A stretch of 29,572 bases of DNA, from assembly GCA_033813475.1 (NCBI GenBank), contig JAPXRP010000030.1:1-29572 (forward strand). Direction: 5' to 3'. The stretch's first letter is position 1. The number at the start of each line of letters is the position of its first letter. A program made the translations under genes and the position numbers. Below the pieces are notes generated by a model. The model did no database searches. It saw only the letters and a program-made list of their open reading frames with translations, and was not told where the DNA came from. Shown in pieces: positions 7,738 to 16,248 of the stretch. Source of the stretch: JAAYBR01 sp033813475. Lineage in GTDB: Bacteria > Hydrogenedentota > Hydrogenedentia > Hydrogenedentales > CAITNO01.

Positions 7738-9219
7738 TCACCGCAGTTTCAGGGTTCCGAGGCTCATCAGCGCGAACAGCAGCGCGACGATCCAGAATCG
7801 CATGGTCACCTTGGTCTCCACCCAGCCCAGCAGCTCGAAATGATGGTGCAGCGGGGCCATCCGGAACACCCGCTTCCCGGTCGTCTTGAAGGAGGCGACC
7901 TGGATCACCACGCTCAGGGCCTCCAGGGCGAACATGCCGGCCACGATGGGCAGCAGCAGCTCCTGCTTGGTGAGCAGCGCCAGGGCGGCGATGGCCCCGC
8001 CCAGGGAGAGGGAGCCCGTGTCGCCCATGAACACCTCGGCGGGATGGCTGTTGAACCAGAGGAACCCCAGCCCCGCGCCCAGCAGCGCGCCGCCGAACAC
8101 AAACAGCTCGCTCGCCTCGGGCACATAGGTCAGGAAGAGGTAGTGCGACCAGTCGGCCCGGCTGACGATGTACGCGATGGCGGCGTAGGTCATGATGGAG
8201 ATCACCGAGACCCCCGCGGCCAGGCCGTCCAGCCCGTCTGTCAGGTTGACCCCGTTGGACATGCTGACCACGACCAGCACCACGAAGAGGACGTAGAGAA
8301 ATCCGAGGGGGATGAACAGGTCCTTGAACCCCGGCACGCCCAGCTTGGTGTGCAGGTCGGGCCGGCTCTGGGCCACGGCGTCGGGGAACGCCGCCTCCAG
8401 CAGGAGCCGGTTCGCCCGCACCACCTCCTTCTCCGACAGGGCGGGGAACCCGCGCGCCAGCAGGTCGGTTAGCTCCCGCGTGGGAGTCTCGGGCGTCCAC
8501 GCCCCGGCGTCGTGTAGGCCCCGGTCGCGCAGCACGCCGTTCAGCCCGAGCAGCACCGCGCGGCGGTCCTCCTCGTCGAGCGAGGCGTGCCCGCGGGCGG
8601 CGAGCAGGCGCTCCCGCACCTTTTCGGGGAAGCGCTCCCACATCCGGGCGGCGAGGCCCCCGCCACCCTCCGCGGCGCCAGTGAACACCGTCTCCAGCCG
8701 CTCCCAGCCGATGATGTCGCGCGGGTACACGGCGGAGGCGCTCACGGTGACGGGGTTGAAGTACAGGTAGGTTCCCAGCAGCAGGCCGACAAGAATCTGC
8801 CCCGCAAACTTCGCGCGCGCGCTCAGGCCGTCGTTGTGCTTCCGTTTCAGCTTGATGTAGTCGTCCAGGAACCCGACCACGCCCAGGCCGAGAAACACCA
8901 GCGTGGAGGCGAGCAGCAGCCGGTTGGTCAGCCGCCCCCAGAGCACCAGGGCGAACACGGTGGCCAGAATGACCATGATGCCGCCCATGGTGGGGGTGCC
9001 GCCCTTGCCCTTGTGCAGGGCGTGCAGGTCGGCGACGTGGTCCTTCTTGATGATCTGGCCGATTTTCATCTCGCGCAGGCGGCGGATGATCGCCGGGCCG
9101 AAAAGCAGCGTGAGGGCGAACGCGGTGAACGCCGCCCCGCCCGCGCGCACCGTGTGGTAGGTGAGCACGTTCAGCACGCTGAAGCGGGACATCAGCATGT
9201 CCGCCAGATAATAGAACAC
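7738..9219 (-). CDS. mraY: Phospho-MurNAc-pentapeptide transferase MraY with a large extra loop
   Basis: MraY transfers phospho-MurNAc-pentapeptide from UDP to undecaprenyl phosphate, making lipid I in the inner membrane. Conserved motifs are present: 'KKDHVADLHALHKGKGGTPTMGG' region (58-80), 'FLDDYIKLKRK' with D119/D120, 'NGVNLTDGLDGLA' (322-334), 'FMGDTGSLSLGG' (397-408) and 'PLHHHFELLG' (456-465). At 493 residues it is about 130 longer than usual (near 360). The excess lies at about residues 165-290, between TM4 and TM5, a periplasmic loop in known MraY topology. The inserted part is polar, Arg/Glu-rich and predicted helical, in frame and without loss of any catalytic motif. Start is GTG at 9219 with AAAGGA upstream; an ATG at codon 8 is a weaker choice. 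Confidence 0.95.
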   Translation of the reverse strand: MFYYLADMLMSRFSVLNVLTYHTVRAGGAAFTAFALTLLFGPAIIRRLREMKIGQIIKKDHVADLHALHKGKGGTPTMGGIMVILATVFALVLWGRLTNRLLLASTLVFLGLGVVGFLDDYIKLKRKHNDGLSARAKFAGQILVGLLLGTYLYFNPVTVSASAVYPRDIIGWERLETVFTGAAEGGGGLAARMWERFPEKVRERLLAARGHASLDEEDRRAVLLGLNGVLRDRGLHDAGAWTPETPTRELTDLLARGFPALSEKEVVRANRLLLEAAFPDAVAQSRPDLHTKLGVPGFKDLFIPLGFLYVLFVVLVVVSMSNGVNLTDGLDGLAAGVSVISIMTYAAIAYIVSRADWSHYLFLTYVPEASELFVFGGALLGAGLGFLWFNSHPAEVFMGDTGSLSLGGAIAALALLTKQELLLPIVAGMFALEALSVVIQVASFKTTGKRVFRMAPLHHHFELLGWVETKVTMRFWIVALLFALMSLGTLKLR

Positions 9220-9252
9220 CGCGCCGTCCTTTCCAGCCCGCCGGGGCGGGCG

Positions 9253-10608
9253 TCACTCCACGCCGTAAAGCCTTTTCAACGCCTCTGTGAACAACTCCAT
9301 GCGGATGCCCCGCGACCCCTTCACCAGCACCACGTCGCCGGGGGCCGCGGCGCCAAACACCGCCGCCGCCGCCGCCGCATGGTCCGCGAAGGTCTCCGCC
9401 AGGGGAACCCCCGCCGCGCGCGCGCCGTCCACGATGTCCGCCGCGTGCTCGCCCAGGGCGAGCACCCGGGCCGCCCCCCGCGCCCCCGCCGCCGCGCCCA
9501 GTTCCCGGTGTAATGCCGGGGAGGCCTCCCCCAGTTCCCGCATTTCCCCCAGCACCGCGATCCGCGCGCCGCCGCCGGGGTGGTCGCGCAGCGCGTCCAG
9601 CGCGGCGGCCATGCTCGCGGGGTTCGCGTTGTACACGTCGCTGAGCACCGTCAGCGGCCCCACGCGCAGTTCCTGGAACCGGCCCAGGCGGGCGCAGGCT
9701 GCCCGCAGGGGCGCCTCGATGTCCGTCACGCCGTGGCGCAGGGCGACGGCCACCGCCAGCAGCACGTTGGTCGCGTAGGCGCGCACGCGCAGCGGCAGGA
9801 CCAGCCGGCCCACGGGGTCAATCTCAAGCACAAGCTCTCCGGAGGCGTCAAACGCCGCCGAAAGGAGCCGCACGTCGCCCCGGCTGCCATACACCACCCT
9901 GGGCCCCCGGTGCCGCTCTCCCATGGCCGCGCAGCGCGGGTCGTCCGCGTTCACGTAGAAGACGCCGTCCGGCGGCAGCCCCTCCATGATCTCCGCCTTC
10001 GCGCGGGCCACGTCCTCAATGGTCCCGAAACCCTCCAGATGCGCCGGGGCCACCAGGGTCACGGCGGCCTCGTCGGGCCGCGCGATCCGGCAGAGTTGCG
10101 CGATTTCGCCGGGGTGGTTTGCGCCCATCTCGATGACGGCGAAGTCTGTGTCCAACCCGATCTCCAGCAGGGAGAGGGGGCATCCGATGTCGTTGTTCAG
10201 GTTGCCCCGCGTGCGCGTCACCTGGAACCGGGTTTCCAGCAGGCCCGCAATGAGCTCCTTGGTGGTCGTCTTGCCGCAGGAGCCCGTGAGGGCGAAGACC
10301 CGGGCGCGGCGGCGCGCGCGGTGCCATGATGCGTACTGCTGAAGCGCCGCCAGCGGCGACGCGACGGTCAGACAGGGGCCGCCCTCCGAGGGGACGGAGC
10401 ACACCGCGGCGGCGGCCCCGGCGGCAAAGGCCGCGGGGACGAAACGGTTGCCGTCGAAGTTCTCGCCGCTGAGGGCGAAGAAGACCTGCCCGGGCGCAAG
10501 GGCCCGCGTGTCGGTGGACACGCCGGACAGGGCCACGGCGGCCGCGCCTTCCGGCGCGGGAACGCCCAGCGCGCCCGCCAAATCCGCCAGTGTCCTCCGG
10601 TCATCCAT
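9253..10608 (-). CDS. murF: UDP-MurNAc-tripeptide:D-Ala-D-Ala ligase
   Basis: MurF completes the cytoplasmic pentapeptide precursor by adding D-Ala-D-Ala. The 451-residue protein has the N-terminal substrate domain ('SGVSTDTRALAPGQVFFAL', 28-46), the ATP loop 'ALTGSCGKTTTKELI' (106-120; Cys where Ser is more common), 'TRGNLNNDIGCPLSLL', 'EMGANHPGEIAQL', and the C-terminal 'DVYNANPASMAAAL' and 'VLVKGSRGIRME' blocks specific to MurF. The ATG at 10608 lies inside the end of murE, overlapping it by eight bases, which points to coupled translation. The product is unusually Ala-rich, consistent with the local GC content. Confidence 0.96.
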   Translation of the reverse strand: MDDRRTLADLAGALGVPAPEGAAAVALSGVSTDTRALAPGQVFFALSGENFDGNRFVPAAFAAGAAAAVCSVPSEGGPCLTVASPLAALQQYASWHRARRRARVFALTGSCGKTTTKELIAGLLETRFQVTRTRGNLNNDIGCPLSLLEIGLDTDFAVIEMGANHPGEIAQLCRIARPDEAAVTLVAPAHLEGFGTIEDVARAKAEIMEGLPPDGVFYVNADDPRCAAMGERHRGPRVVYGSRGDVRLLSAAFDASGELVLEIDPVGRLVLPLRVRAYATNVLLAVAVALRHGVTDIEAPLRAACARLGRFQELRVGPLTVLSDVYNANPASMAAALDALRDHPGGGARIAVLGEMRELGEASPALHRELGAAAGARGAARVLALGEHAADIVDGARAAGVPLAETFADHAAAAAAVFGAAAPGDVVLVKGSRGIRMELFTEALKRLYGVE

Positions 10609-12088
10609 GGCCGAGCGCCTTCAGCGCCGCCAGGGCGCATTCGCGGTCGTCGAAGTGACGCCGTTCCGTGCCAATGATCTGGTAGTTCTCGTGGCCCTTG
10701 CCCGCGATCATCACCAGGTCCCCGGGCCGCGCCAGCGAGACGGCCGTGGGAATGGCCTCCTCGCGGGACTCGATGACCAGATAGTCGTCGCCCTTGGTTT
10801 TCCCCGCGCGCTGAAGCCCGACCTCCACGTCCAGGAGGATGCGGTGCGGGTCCTCGGTGCGCGGGTTGTCCGACGTGAGCACACAGAAGTCGGACAGCTG
10901 CGCGGCCACGGCGCCCATCTTCGGACGCTTGCCCCGGTCGCGGTCGCCGCCGCAGCCGAACACGGTGATGACGCGCTTCCCGCAGAGCGCCCGCGCCGCC
11001 CGCAGCACGTTGGCCAGGCCGTCGTCGGTGTGCGCGTAGTCCACAATCACATGGAACGGCTGGCCCGCGTGGACAGCCTCAAAGCGCCCGTCCACCTTGT
11101 CGAGGGACTCCAGCCCCGCCGCCACCTCCGCCGCGTCCAAGCCCAGCCCCAGGCACAGCGTGGCGGCGCAAAGGGCGTTGGACACGTTGTGCATGCCCGC
11201 GAGGCGGATGGACAGGTCCGCCGCGCCCCAGGGGGAAACCAGCCGGAACGCCGTGCCCGAGAACAGCATGCGCACCCCCTCGGCGCGCACGTCGCCCCCC
11301 GCGCCGTAGGCGTGGCAGGGAACAGCGCTGAGCCCGTGGAAATACGGGGCCGCCGGGTCCTCCGCATTCACCACGGTGAAGCGGGGCCATTCGGCGGCCG
11401 GGTCGGGCGTGACCGCGGAGAAAAGGCGGCCCTTTGCCGCCCGGTAGCGGTCCATGTCGCCGTGGTAGTCGAGGTGGTCCTGGGTGAGATTGGTGAAGGC
11501 CGCCGCCGTGAAGCTCACCCCGGCGACCCGTTCCTGGTCGAGGGCGTGGGAGCTGGCCTCCATGACCACATGGCGGTCGCCGGCGGCCAGGGCACGGGCG
11601 AACATGGCCGCCAGGTCCTCGGGAAAGGGCGTCGTGTGCGGGGCGCTCAGGGTCTCCCCGCCGATGTGGTAGGCGATGGTGCCGAAATTGGCGCAGGGCC
11701 GGCCGGAGCGGGCCAGCACGGCCCGCACGAGGTGCGCGGTGCTGGTTTTTCCGTTGGTGCCCGTGATCCCGAGCACGCACTGGCGCCGGGTCGGGTCGCC
11801 CGCAAAGGCCTGGGCGAGAAGCGCTGTCGCGCGGCGCGGTTCCGGCGCGCGCAGATAGGGAATGCCGTGCAGCTCGCCGACCCCCTCACGCCCGCCGAGC
11901 ACGGCGGCCGCCCCGGCCTCCGCCGCGCGCGCGGCATAGTCATGGCCGTCCGCATGGACACCCGCGAGCGCGGCGAAGACATGGCCGGGCATCACCCTGC
12001 GGGAGTCCTCCGTGACGCCCGTGGCGCTGATGTCCGGCCCTTCCTGGAAGGGAATGCCGGCCGCCTCACATAGCTGGCTGCGGTTCAT
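10601..12088 (-). CDS. murE: UDP-MurNAc-L-Ala-D-Glu:meso-diaminopimelate ligase
   Basis: MurE adds the third residue of the peptidoglycan stem peptide. The 495-residue product shows the Mur ligase ATP loop 'GITGTNGKTSTAHLV' (108-122), the substrate region 'TTPFPEDLA', 'EASSHALDQ', 'NLTQDHLDYHG', and the C-terminal 'DNPRTEDP' (407-414) and 'GKGHE' (463-467). The DNPR form of that motif is known to mark meso-diaminopimelate rather than L-lysine specificity, which fits a Gram-negative-type wall. The ATG at 12088 gives the usual family N-terminus ('MNRSQLCEAAGI'); the open frame continues 23 codons upstream inside ftsI without support. It overlaps ftsI by 23 bases and murF by eight. Confidence 0.96.
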   Translation of the reverse strand: MNRSQLCEAAGIPFQEGPDISATGVTEDSRRVMPGHVFAALAGVHADGHDYAARAAEAGAAAVLGGREGVGELHGIPYLRAPEPRRATALLAQAFAGDPTRRQCVLGITGTNGKTSTAHLVRAVLARSGRPCANFGTIAYHIGGETLSAPHTTPFPEDLAAMFARALAAGDRHVVMEASSHALDQERVAGVSFTAAAFTNLTQDHLDYHGDMDRYRAAKGRLFSAVTPDPAAEWPRFTVVNAEDPAAPYFHGLSAVPCHAYGAGGDVRAEGVRMLFSGTAFRLVSPWGAADLSIRLAGMHNVSNALCAATLCLGLGLDAAEVAAGLESLDKVDGRFEAVHAGQPFHVIVDYAHTDDGLANVLRAARALCGKRVITVFGCGGDRDRGKRPKMGAVAAQLSDFCVLTSDNPRTEDPHRILLDVEVGLQRAGKTKGDDYLVIESREEAIPTAVSLARPGDLVMIAGKGHENYQIIGTERRHFDDRECALAALKALGHG

Positions 12089-14318
12089 TTTCCTGCTTTG
12101 CCGTGTCCTCCGCCGGAAGGGGCGCGCCCCTCCGCGCGAATTCAAGCCTGCACACAAGATCCTCGCCGAGCGCGGTGCCCGGCGGCGGGTTCTGCGCCAC
12201 CACCCACCCCTCGCCCTGCGCGTCCATGGGAACGCCCAGCCGCTGCAGCCGCTCGCGCGCCTGGCGCTTGGTCAGTCCCGCCAGGTCCGGCAGCGAGGTT
12301 TCCAGCCGGTCGCCCATGTTCCGGGCCACCAGCTCCAGACCGTCCAGCGGAGTAATCATCGCGGACAGGGACTCGTCTAGCGGGACAAAGGCGGCCGTGT
12401 CGGGATCCCCGGCCTCGTCCGTTTCCTGGGGTTCTTCGGCGGGCTTGGCGGGTGCGGTCTTTTCCTTCGGATTCTTCGCCAGCCTCTCCTTTTCCGCCTT
12501 CTCCTTCTCCTTTTCATGCTTGGCGACGAGTTCCGGGTCCGTGACCGGGTCGCCGGGCACGTTCATGGAGGCCAGCGCCTCGCCGACCACCTTCTTGAAG
12601 ACCGGGCCGCACACATACCCTCCATACCTCAGGCGGATTTTGGGTTCCTGCACGACAATCGCGGCAACGATCTGGGGGTCCCGCACCGGGGCGAACCCGG
12701 CAAAGACCGCCGTGTAGCGGTTGGCGTCGTAGCCGCCGCCGCCCGCCTTGGCCATCTGCGCCGTTCCCGTCTTGCCGCCCGCCCGGTATTCCATCATGTT
12801 TGCGGCGCTCCCGGTGCCGTGAAGCACCACCTGGTGGCACAGCATGCGCATCGTCTCCACCGTGCGCGGGGAGAGGATGCGCTCGGAGACCACGGGCTCG
12901 TGCTGGTAGGTGACCTGGCCGTCGCGCGCCACGGCGCGCTCCACAAAGTAAGGCTCCACCACGCGCCCGTCGTTGGCCAGCACGGCGAAGGCGCGGGCAA
13001 GCTGGAGTGTCGTGACCGAGATTTCCTGCCCCATGGGCAGGGCGCCCATGCTCAGTTTGGACCATTTGCTCCGGGGACGGAAGAGGCCGATGCTCTCTCC
13101 GGGGAAATCGCGGGACGTGGGCGCGGCGAATCCGAAACGCCGGATCCACTCCTCCATGCGCTCCTCGCCAAGCATGGCGGCCACCTTGATCATGGCGATG
13201 TTGCTCGACTCCTCGAAACACTTCCAGAACGGCTCCACCCCGAGCTTGTGGAAGTCGCCGATGGAGTGCCCGTAGGGGTTGAAGCGGCCCCCCTCGCAGT
13301 TGATCATGGTGTTGGGGGTGACCAGGCCATGCTCCAGCGCGGCCGCCGCCGTCACAATCTTGAAGGCGGACCCGGGCTCGAACACGTCCACCAGCGCGCG
13401 GTTCTTGCGCAGTTCGGCGGGGTATTTGTCGTACTCGTTCGGGTTGAACGCCGGACGGCTGGCCAGGGCGTAGATTTCGCCCGTCTTCGGGTTCATCACG
13501 ACGCCCATCGCCTCCTTCGCCTCTGTCTCCGCCATGCGCGCGTCGAGGGCCGATTCCAGATTGTGCTGGATGTTCAGGTCTATGGTGAGCTGAAGCAGCT
13601 CGCCCCCCGCGGCCTCCCGGTAGTCCAGGGTCTCCGAGGACAGCGGGCGGCGGCGCGTGTCCGCGCGCGCGCGCAGCATCCCCGCGCGGCTCTTGAGGTG
13701 GGCGTTGTACGCCTTCTCCACCCCCTCGCACAGCTCCCCCGACCGGTTTACATAGCCCAGCAGATGCGCCGCCGCGTCCTTGTGGGGGTAATGCCGGATG
13801 GTCTCCCTGACCATCCGCACCGCGCCGCCGGTCTCCTCCTGAAGGCGCTTCACCTCCTCCTCGGACAGGTCCGTGATCCAGCGTTTAAGCATGGCGAACT
13901 TCCGGACCCCGCCGTCCTTCCCGGTCTTGGCGAGCGCGGCCAGGGCGTCCTCGGGGGACAGGCCGAGCCGTTCGGAAAGCAGCGCCGCCACCTCATCCCG
14001 CCGGTCGTCCGGCACCTCCCGCGGGTCCACCCACAGCGAGGGGGCCTCCTGGTTCGTGGCCAGAATCACGCCGTTCCGGTCGAAAATCTCCCCCCGCGGC
14101 TCCGTGATCGGAATCTCCACCACATGGAACTGCTGCTCCCCGAGCAGCTTCTCCCCCGGCGTGAAGTGGAGCAGATGCAGCCGGAGCACCAGCACAAACG
14201 CCACGGCGGCGAAACCGAAGAAGACGGCCCAGGCCGCCCGCTGCTGGGGCTTTCCCGGCGGCAGGTTGTCGAGTCCAAGCAGCATCGGCGACTTGAAGGA
14301 GAATTTTTTATAGCCCAT
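12066..14318 (-). CDS. ftsI: Class B penicillin-binding protein with C-terminal PASTA domain (FtsI/SpoVD type)
   Basis: A septal DD-transpeptidase that crosslinks peptidoglycan made by FtsW. The 750-residue chain has a short cytoplasmic tail, one membrane anchor (about 28-50), a PBP dimerisation domain with 'RGEIFDRNGVILATN', and a transpeptidase domain with all three active-site motifs: S317-x-x-K320 in 'EPGSAFK', S371-S-N373, and K516-T-G in 'GGKTGTAQ'. A highly charged linker (about 598-625, Lys/Glu-rich) leads to a PASTA domain (about 676-728, 'LPDLAGLTKRQARERLQRLG'). A PASTA tail is typical of SpoVD/Pbp2X-like enzymes and absent from E. coli FtsI. ATG 14318 has GGGAGG upstream. It sits between ftsL and murE, as in most dcw clusters. 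Confidence 0.95.
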   Translation of the reverse strand: MGYKKFSFKSPMLLGLDNLPPGKPQQRAAWAVFFGFAAVAFVLVLRLHLLHFTPGEKLLGEQQFHVVEIPITEPRGEIFDRNGVILATNQEAPSLWVDPREVPDDRRDEVAALLSERLGLSPEDALAALAKTGKDGGVRKFAMLKRWITDLSEEEVKRLQEETGGAVRMVRETIRHYPHKDAAAHLLGYVNRSGELCEGVEKAYNAHLKSRAGMLRARADTRRRPLSSETLDYREAAGGELLQLTIDLNIQHNLESALDARMAETEAKEAMGVVMNPKTGEIYALASRPAFNPNEYDKYPAELRKNRALVDVFEPGSAFKIVTAAAALEHGLVTPNTMINCEGGRFNPYGHSIGDFHKLGVEPFWKCFEESSNIAMIKVAAMLGEERMEEWIRRFGFAAPTSRDFPGESIGLFRPRSKWSKLSMGALPMGQEISVTTLQLARAFAVLANDGRVVEPYFVERAVARDGQVTYQHEPVVSERILSPRTVETMRMLCHQVVLHGTGSAANMMEYRAGGKTGTAQMAKAGGGGYDANRYTAVFAGFAPVRDPQIVAAIVVQEPKIRLRYGGYVCGPVFKKVVGEALASMNVPGDPVTDPELVAKHEKEKEKAEKERLAKNPKEKTAPAKPAEEPQETDEAGDPDTAAFVPLDESLSAMITPLDGLELVARNMGDRLETSLPDLAGLTKRQARERLQRLGVPMDAQGEGWVVAQNPPPGTALGEDLVCRLEFARRGAPLPAEDTAKQENEPQPAM

Positions 14319-14346
14319 GTTCAGGCCTCCCCCGGATGGTTTTCAG

Positions 14347-14904
14347 TTAGAGGTCCGCCATCAGCGCGTCCAGGGACTTGTCCAGCGGCGACGGAGCCGC
14401 CGGCGTTGGCGGAACGGCGGCCGCAGGCGCCGCGTCGGGCGCCTGGGCAGTGGGAGCGGACGGGCCGGGCGCCGCGGCCAGCAGCGCACCGGGGATGCCC
14501 TCCGCCGTGTGCGCCGGGGAGGGCAACGCCGGGGCGGGCGGCGCCGCGAAGGGCGGCAGCACCTCCGGGGCGTCCAGCAGCAGGGGAAGCTCGAAGAGGG
14601 TGTCCATCCGGACCACCTGCACCTGCTCCAGCGCCGGCGTGCGGAGCCCCAGCGCCGCGGCCTGCGCCGACAGCCATTCCATGCTCTTCATCTGCGCCTC
14701 AAGGGAAAGGGTCTCGTCCAGGCGGCGCACGGTGTTTCTGCGCTCCGTGTCGGCCTTGTGGAACTCATAGTCCGTGCGGCGCAGCCGGAGGTTCAGGGCC
14801 GCGTCCCAGGTCATCATGCCGAAGAGGCACACCACCAGGGGCGCCCAGGCCACCCACCCGTAGCGCGCCTGCCGCACCTGCGTGCTGTTGCATCCCTTGT
14901 ACAT
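14347..14904 (-). CDS. ftsL: FtsL/DivIC-like septum protein
   Basis: The 185-residue product has the FtsL plan: a short cytoplasmic tail, one membrane segment (about 16-33), and a charged heptad-like stretch (about 36-85, 'LRRTDYEFHKADTERRN') likely to form a coiled coil with a DivIC/FtsB partner. Unusually, the last 75 residues (about 110-180) are Pro/Ala-rich and probably disordered; classical FtsL proteins end soon after the coiled coil. Sequence similarity within this family is always low, so the call rests on topology and on the position between rsmH and ftsI. ATG 14904 has AAAAGGAGG upstream, placed inside the end of rsmH; the gap to rsmH is four bases. Confidence 0.75.
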   Translation of the reverse strand: MYKGCNSTQVRQARYGWVAWAPLVVCLFGMMTWDAALNLRLRRTDYEFHKADTERRNTVRRLDETLSLEAQMKSMEWLSAQAAALGLRTPALEQVQVVRMDTLFELPLLLDAPEVLPPFAAPPAPALPSPAHTAEGIPGALLAAAPGPSAPTAQAPDAAPAAAVPPTPAAPSPLDKSLDALMADL

Positions 14905-14908
14905 CCGC

Positions 14909-15874
14909 TCAGGCCTCCTTTTCGTCGCCGCCGGCGAGCCGCTCCGCCACACGCAGCCGCGCGCTCTTCGCGCGCGGGTTGGCCCGCGCCTCTTCGGCCC
15001 CCGGAACCACGGGCCGCGCCACCGGCAGGCGGAACCGCGCCGGAAACGCCGCCCCCCGGCGCCCGTCGCGCAGCAGCTCCACCACCGGCCTCGAGGCCTC
15101 CCGAAACAGGGTCTTCACAATCCGGTCCTCGCCCGAGTGGAACGTGATCACCACCACCCGCCCTCCGGGCGCCACCGCCTCCAGCGCCTGCCCCACGCCC
15201 GCGCGCAGGGCCGAAAGCTCGTCGTTCACCGCGATGCGGACCGCCTGAAACACGGTGCGCGTCTCGGCGGGGTCGCCCTTCACAAAGGGAAGCGCCTCGC
15301 GCACCGCCGCCGCCAGGTCCTCCGTCGTCTCCATGCGCCCCGCGCGCGCCCGCGCGAGCACGGCCCGCGCGATCCGGCCCGCGGGGCCCACGTCGCCGTA
15401 TTCACGCAGCACCCGCGCCAGCTCCGCCTCCGTCGTCCCCGCCAGCCACGACGCCGCGGTGACCGGGGAGGTGGTGTCCATGCGCATGTCCAGCGGCCCC
15501 GGCGCCTGAAAGGAGAACCCGCGCCCCGGCGTGTCTATCTGCATGCTCGAAACGCCCGCGTCAATCAGCACGCCGTCCACGGGACCCCAGCCCAGGCCCG
15601 AAAGCACCTCTTTCAACTCTCCGTAATTGGCGCGCACCACCCCGGCGGCCCCGTGGGGCGCCAGCCGGCGGCGCGCCGTCTCCACCGCGGCCGGGTCGCG
15701 GTCCAGCGCCAGCAGGCGGCCCGTGGTGAGCCGCTCCGCGATCGCCGCGGAATGCCCCCCGGCCCCCGCCGTGCAGTCCACATACCGGCCGTCCGGCCGA
15801 ACCGCCAGCCACTCCAGCGCCTCCCGCAGCATCACGGGGACATGGGGCGCGGCGCCGCCGTTCGTGTCGGCCAT
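14909..15874 (-). CDS. rsmH: 16S rRNA (cytosine-1402-N4)-methyltransferase
   Basis: RsmH (formerly MraW) methylates N4 of C1402 in the ribosomal P site using S-adenosylmethionine. The 321-residue protein has 'HVPVMLREALEWL' (11-23), the SAM-binding 'DCTAGAGGHS' (33-42), 'LALDRDPAAV', 'VLIDAGVSSMQID' and 'GRGFSFQ', and the C-terminal 'ITFHSGEDRIVK', where most homologues have FHSLEDR. Length matches the family (about 310-320). ATG 15874 has GGAGGG a few bases upstream. It lies 20 bases after the STAS gene and 4 bases before ftsL. Confidence 0.96.
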   Translation of the reverse strand: MADTNGGAAPHVPVMLREALEWLAVRPDGRYVDCTAGAGGHSAAIAERLTTGRLLALDRDPAAVETARRRLAPHGAAGVVRANYGELKEVLSGLGWGPVDGVLIDAGVSSMQIDTPGRGFSFQAPGPLDMRMDTTSPVTAASWLAGTTEAELARVLREYGDVGPAGRIARAVLARARAGRMETTEDLAAAVREALPFVKGDPAETRTVFQAVRIAVNDELSALRAGVGQALEAVAPGGRVVVITFHSGEDRIVKTLFREASRPVVELLRDGRRGAAFPARFRLPVARPVVPGAEEARANPRAKSARLRVAERLAGGDEKEA

Positions 15875-15894
15875 GGTCCCTCCGGAACGGGTGT

Positions 15895-16248
15895 TCAGGC
15901 CGCCACGGGGGCGGAGAACCCTGCAACCGCCTGCACCTCGGTCTCGTGGCAGTCAAACTGGTGCGTCAGCGCCATCTGCCGGAGCAGCATGCGCATGTAC
16001 AGGCTCAGGCAGGCCAGCTTGAGGTCGCCCTTCGCCGCCCGGAACTGGCCGAGCCGCTCCAGAATCACCGCCATGCTCAGATAACTCACAAACCCCACCC
16101 CCGCGAGGTTCAGCACCACCTTGTGCCGACCGTCGCGCAGGCACCCGGAAAGCGCCAGCCGCAGCACGGCGACACCCTCCTCGTCAATCACGCCGCGAAG
16201 ACGCAGCACCGTCACAGCCCCGTTCTCCAGCCGATCCACGTTCAGCAT
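15895..16248 (-). CDS. STAS-domain protein (anti-sigma-factor-antagonist-like)
   Basis: The 117-residue single-domain protein has the STAS pattern of SpoIIAA/RsbV-like proteins: strand 'AVTVLRLRGVIDEEGVAVLR' (11-30), 'VVLNLAGVGFVSYLSMAVIL' (44-63), then 'GDLKLACLS'. Classical members switch a serine-kinase anti-sigma factor by phosphorylation of a Ser in a D-S-S-G-type turn. By my alignment this turn reads S55-Y56-L57-S58, so Asp and the acceptor Ser appear replaced and control may differ. It overlaps the mraZ end by seven bases and has AAGGGAG before ATG 16248, so it is a true operon member. A STAS gene between mraZ and rsmH is not part of the standard dcw set. No kinase or phosphatase partner is encoded in this window. 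Confidence 0.8.
   Translation of the reverse strand: MLNVDRLENGAVTVLRLRGVIDEEGVAVLRLALSGCLRDGRHKVVLNLAGVGFVSYLSMAVILERLGQFRAAKGDLKLACLSLYMRMLLRQMALTHQFDCHETEVQAVAGFSAPVAA

Noticed and set aside
12516..15248. 910-codon open frame on the plus strand opposite ftsI, ftsL and rsmH
   Set aside because: It is antisense to well-supported dcw genes, has His/Arg/Gly/Pro-rich non-protein-like composition, and is a by-product of high third-position GC.
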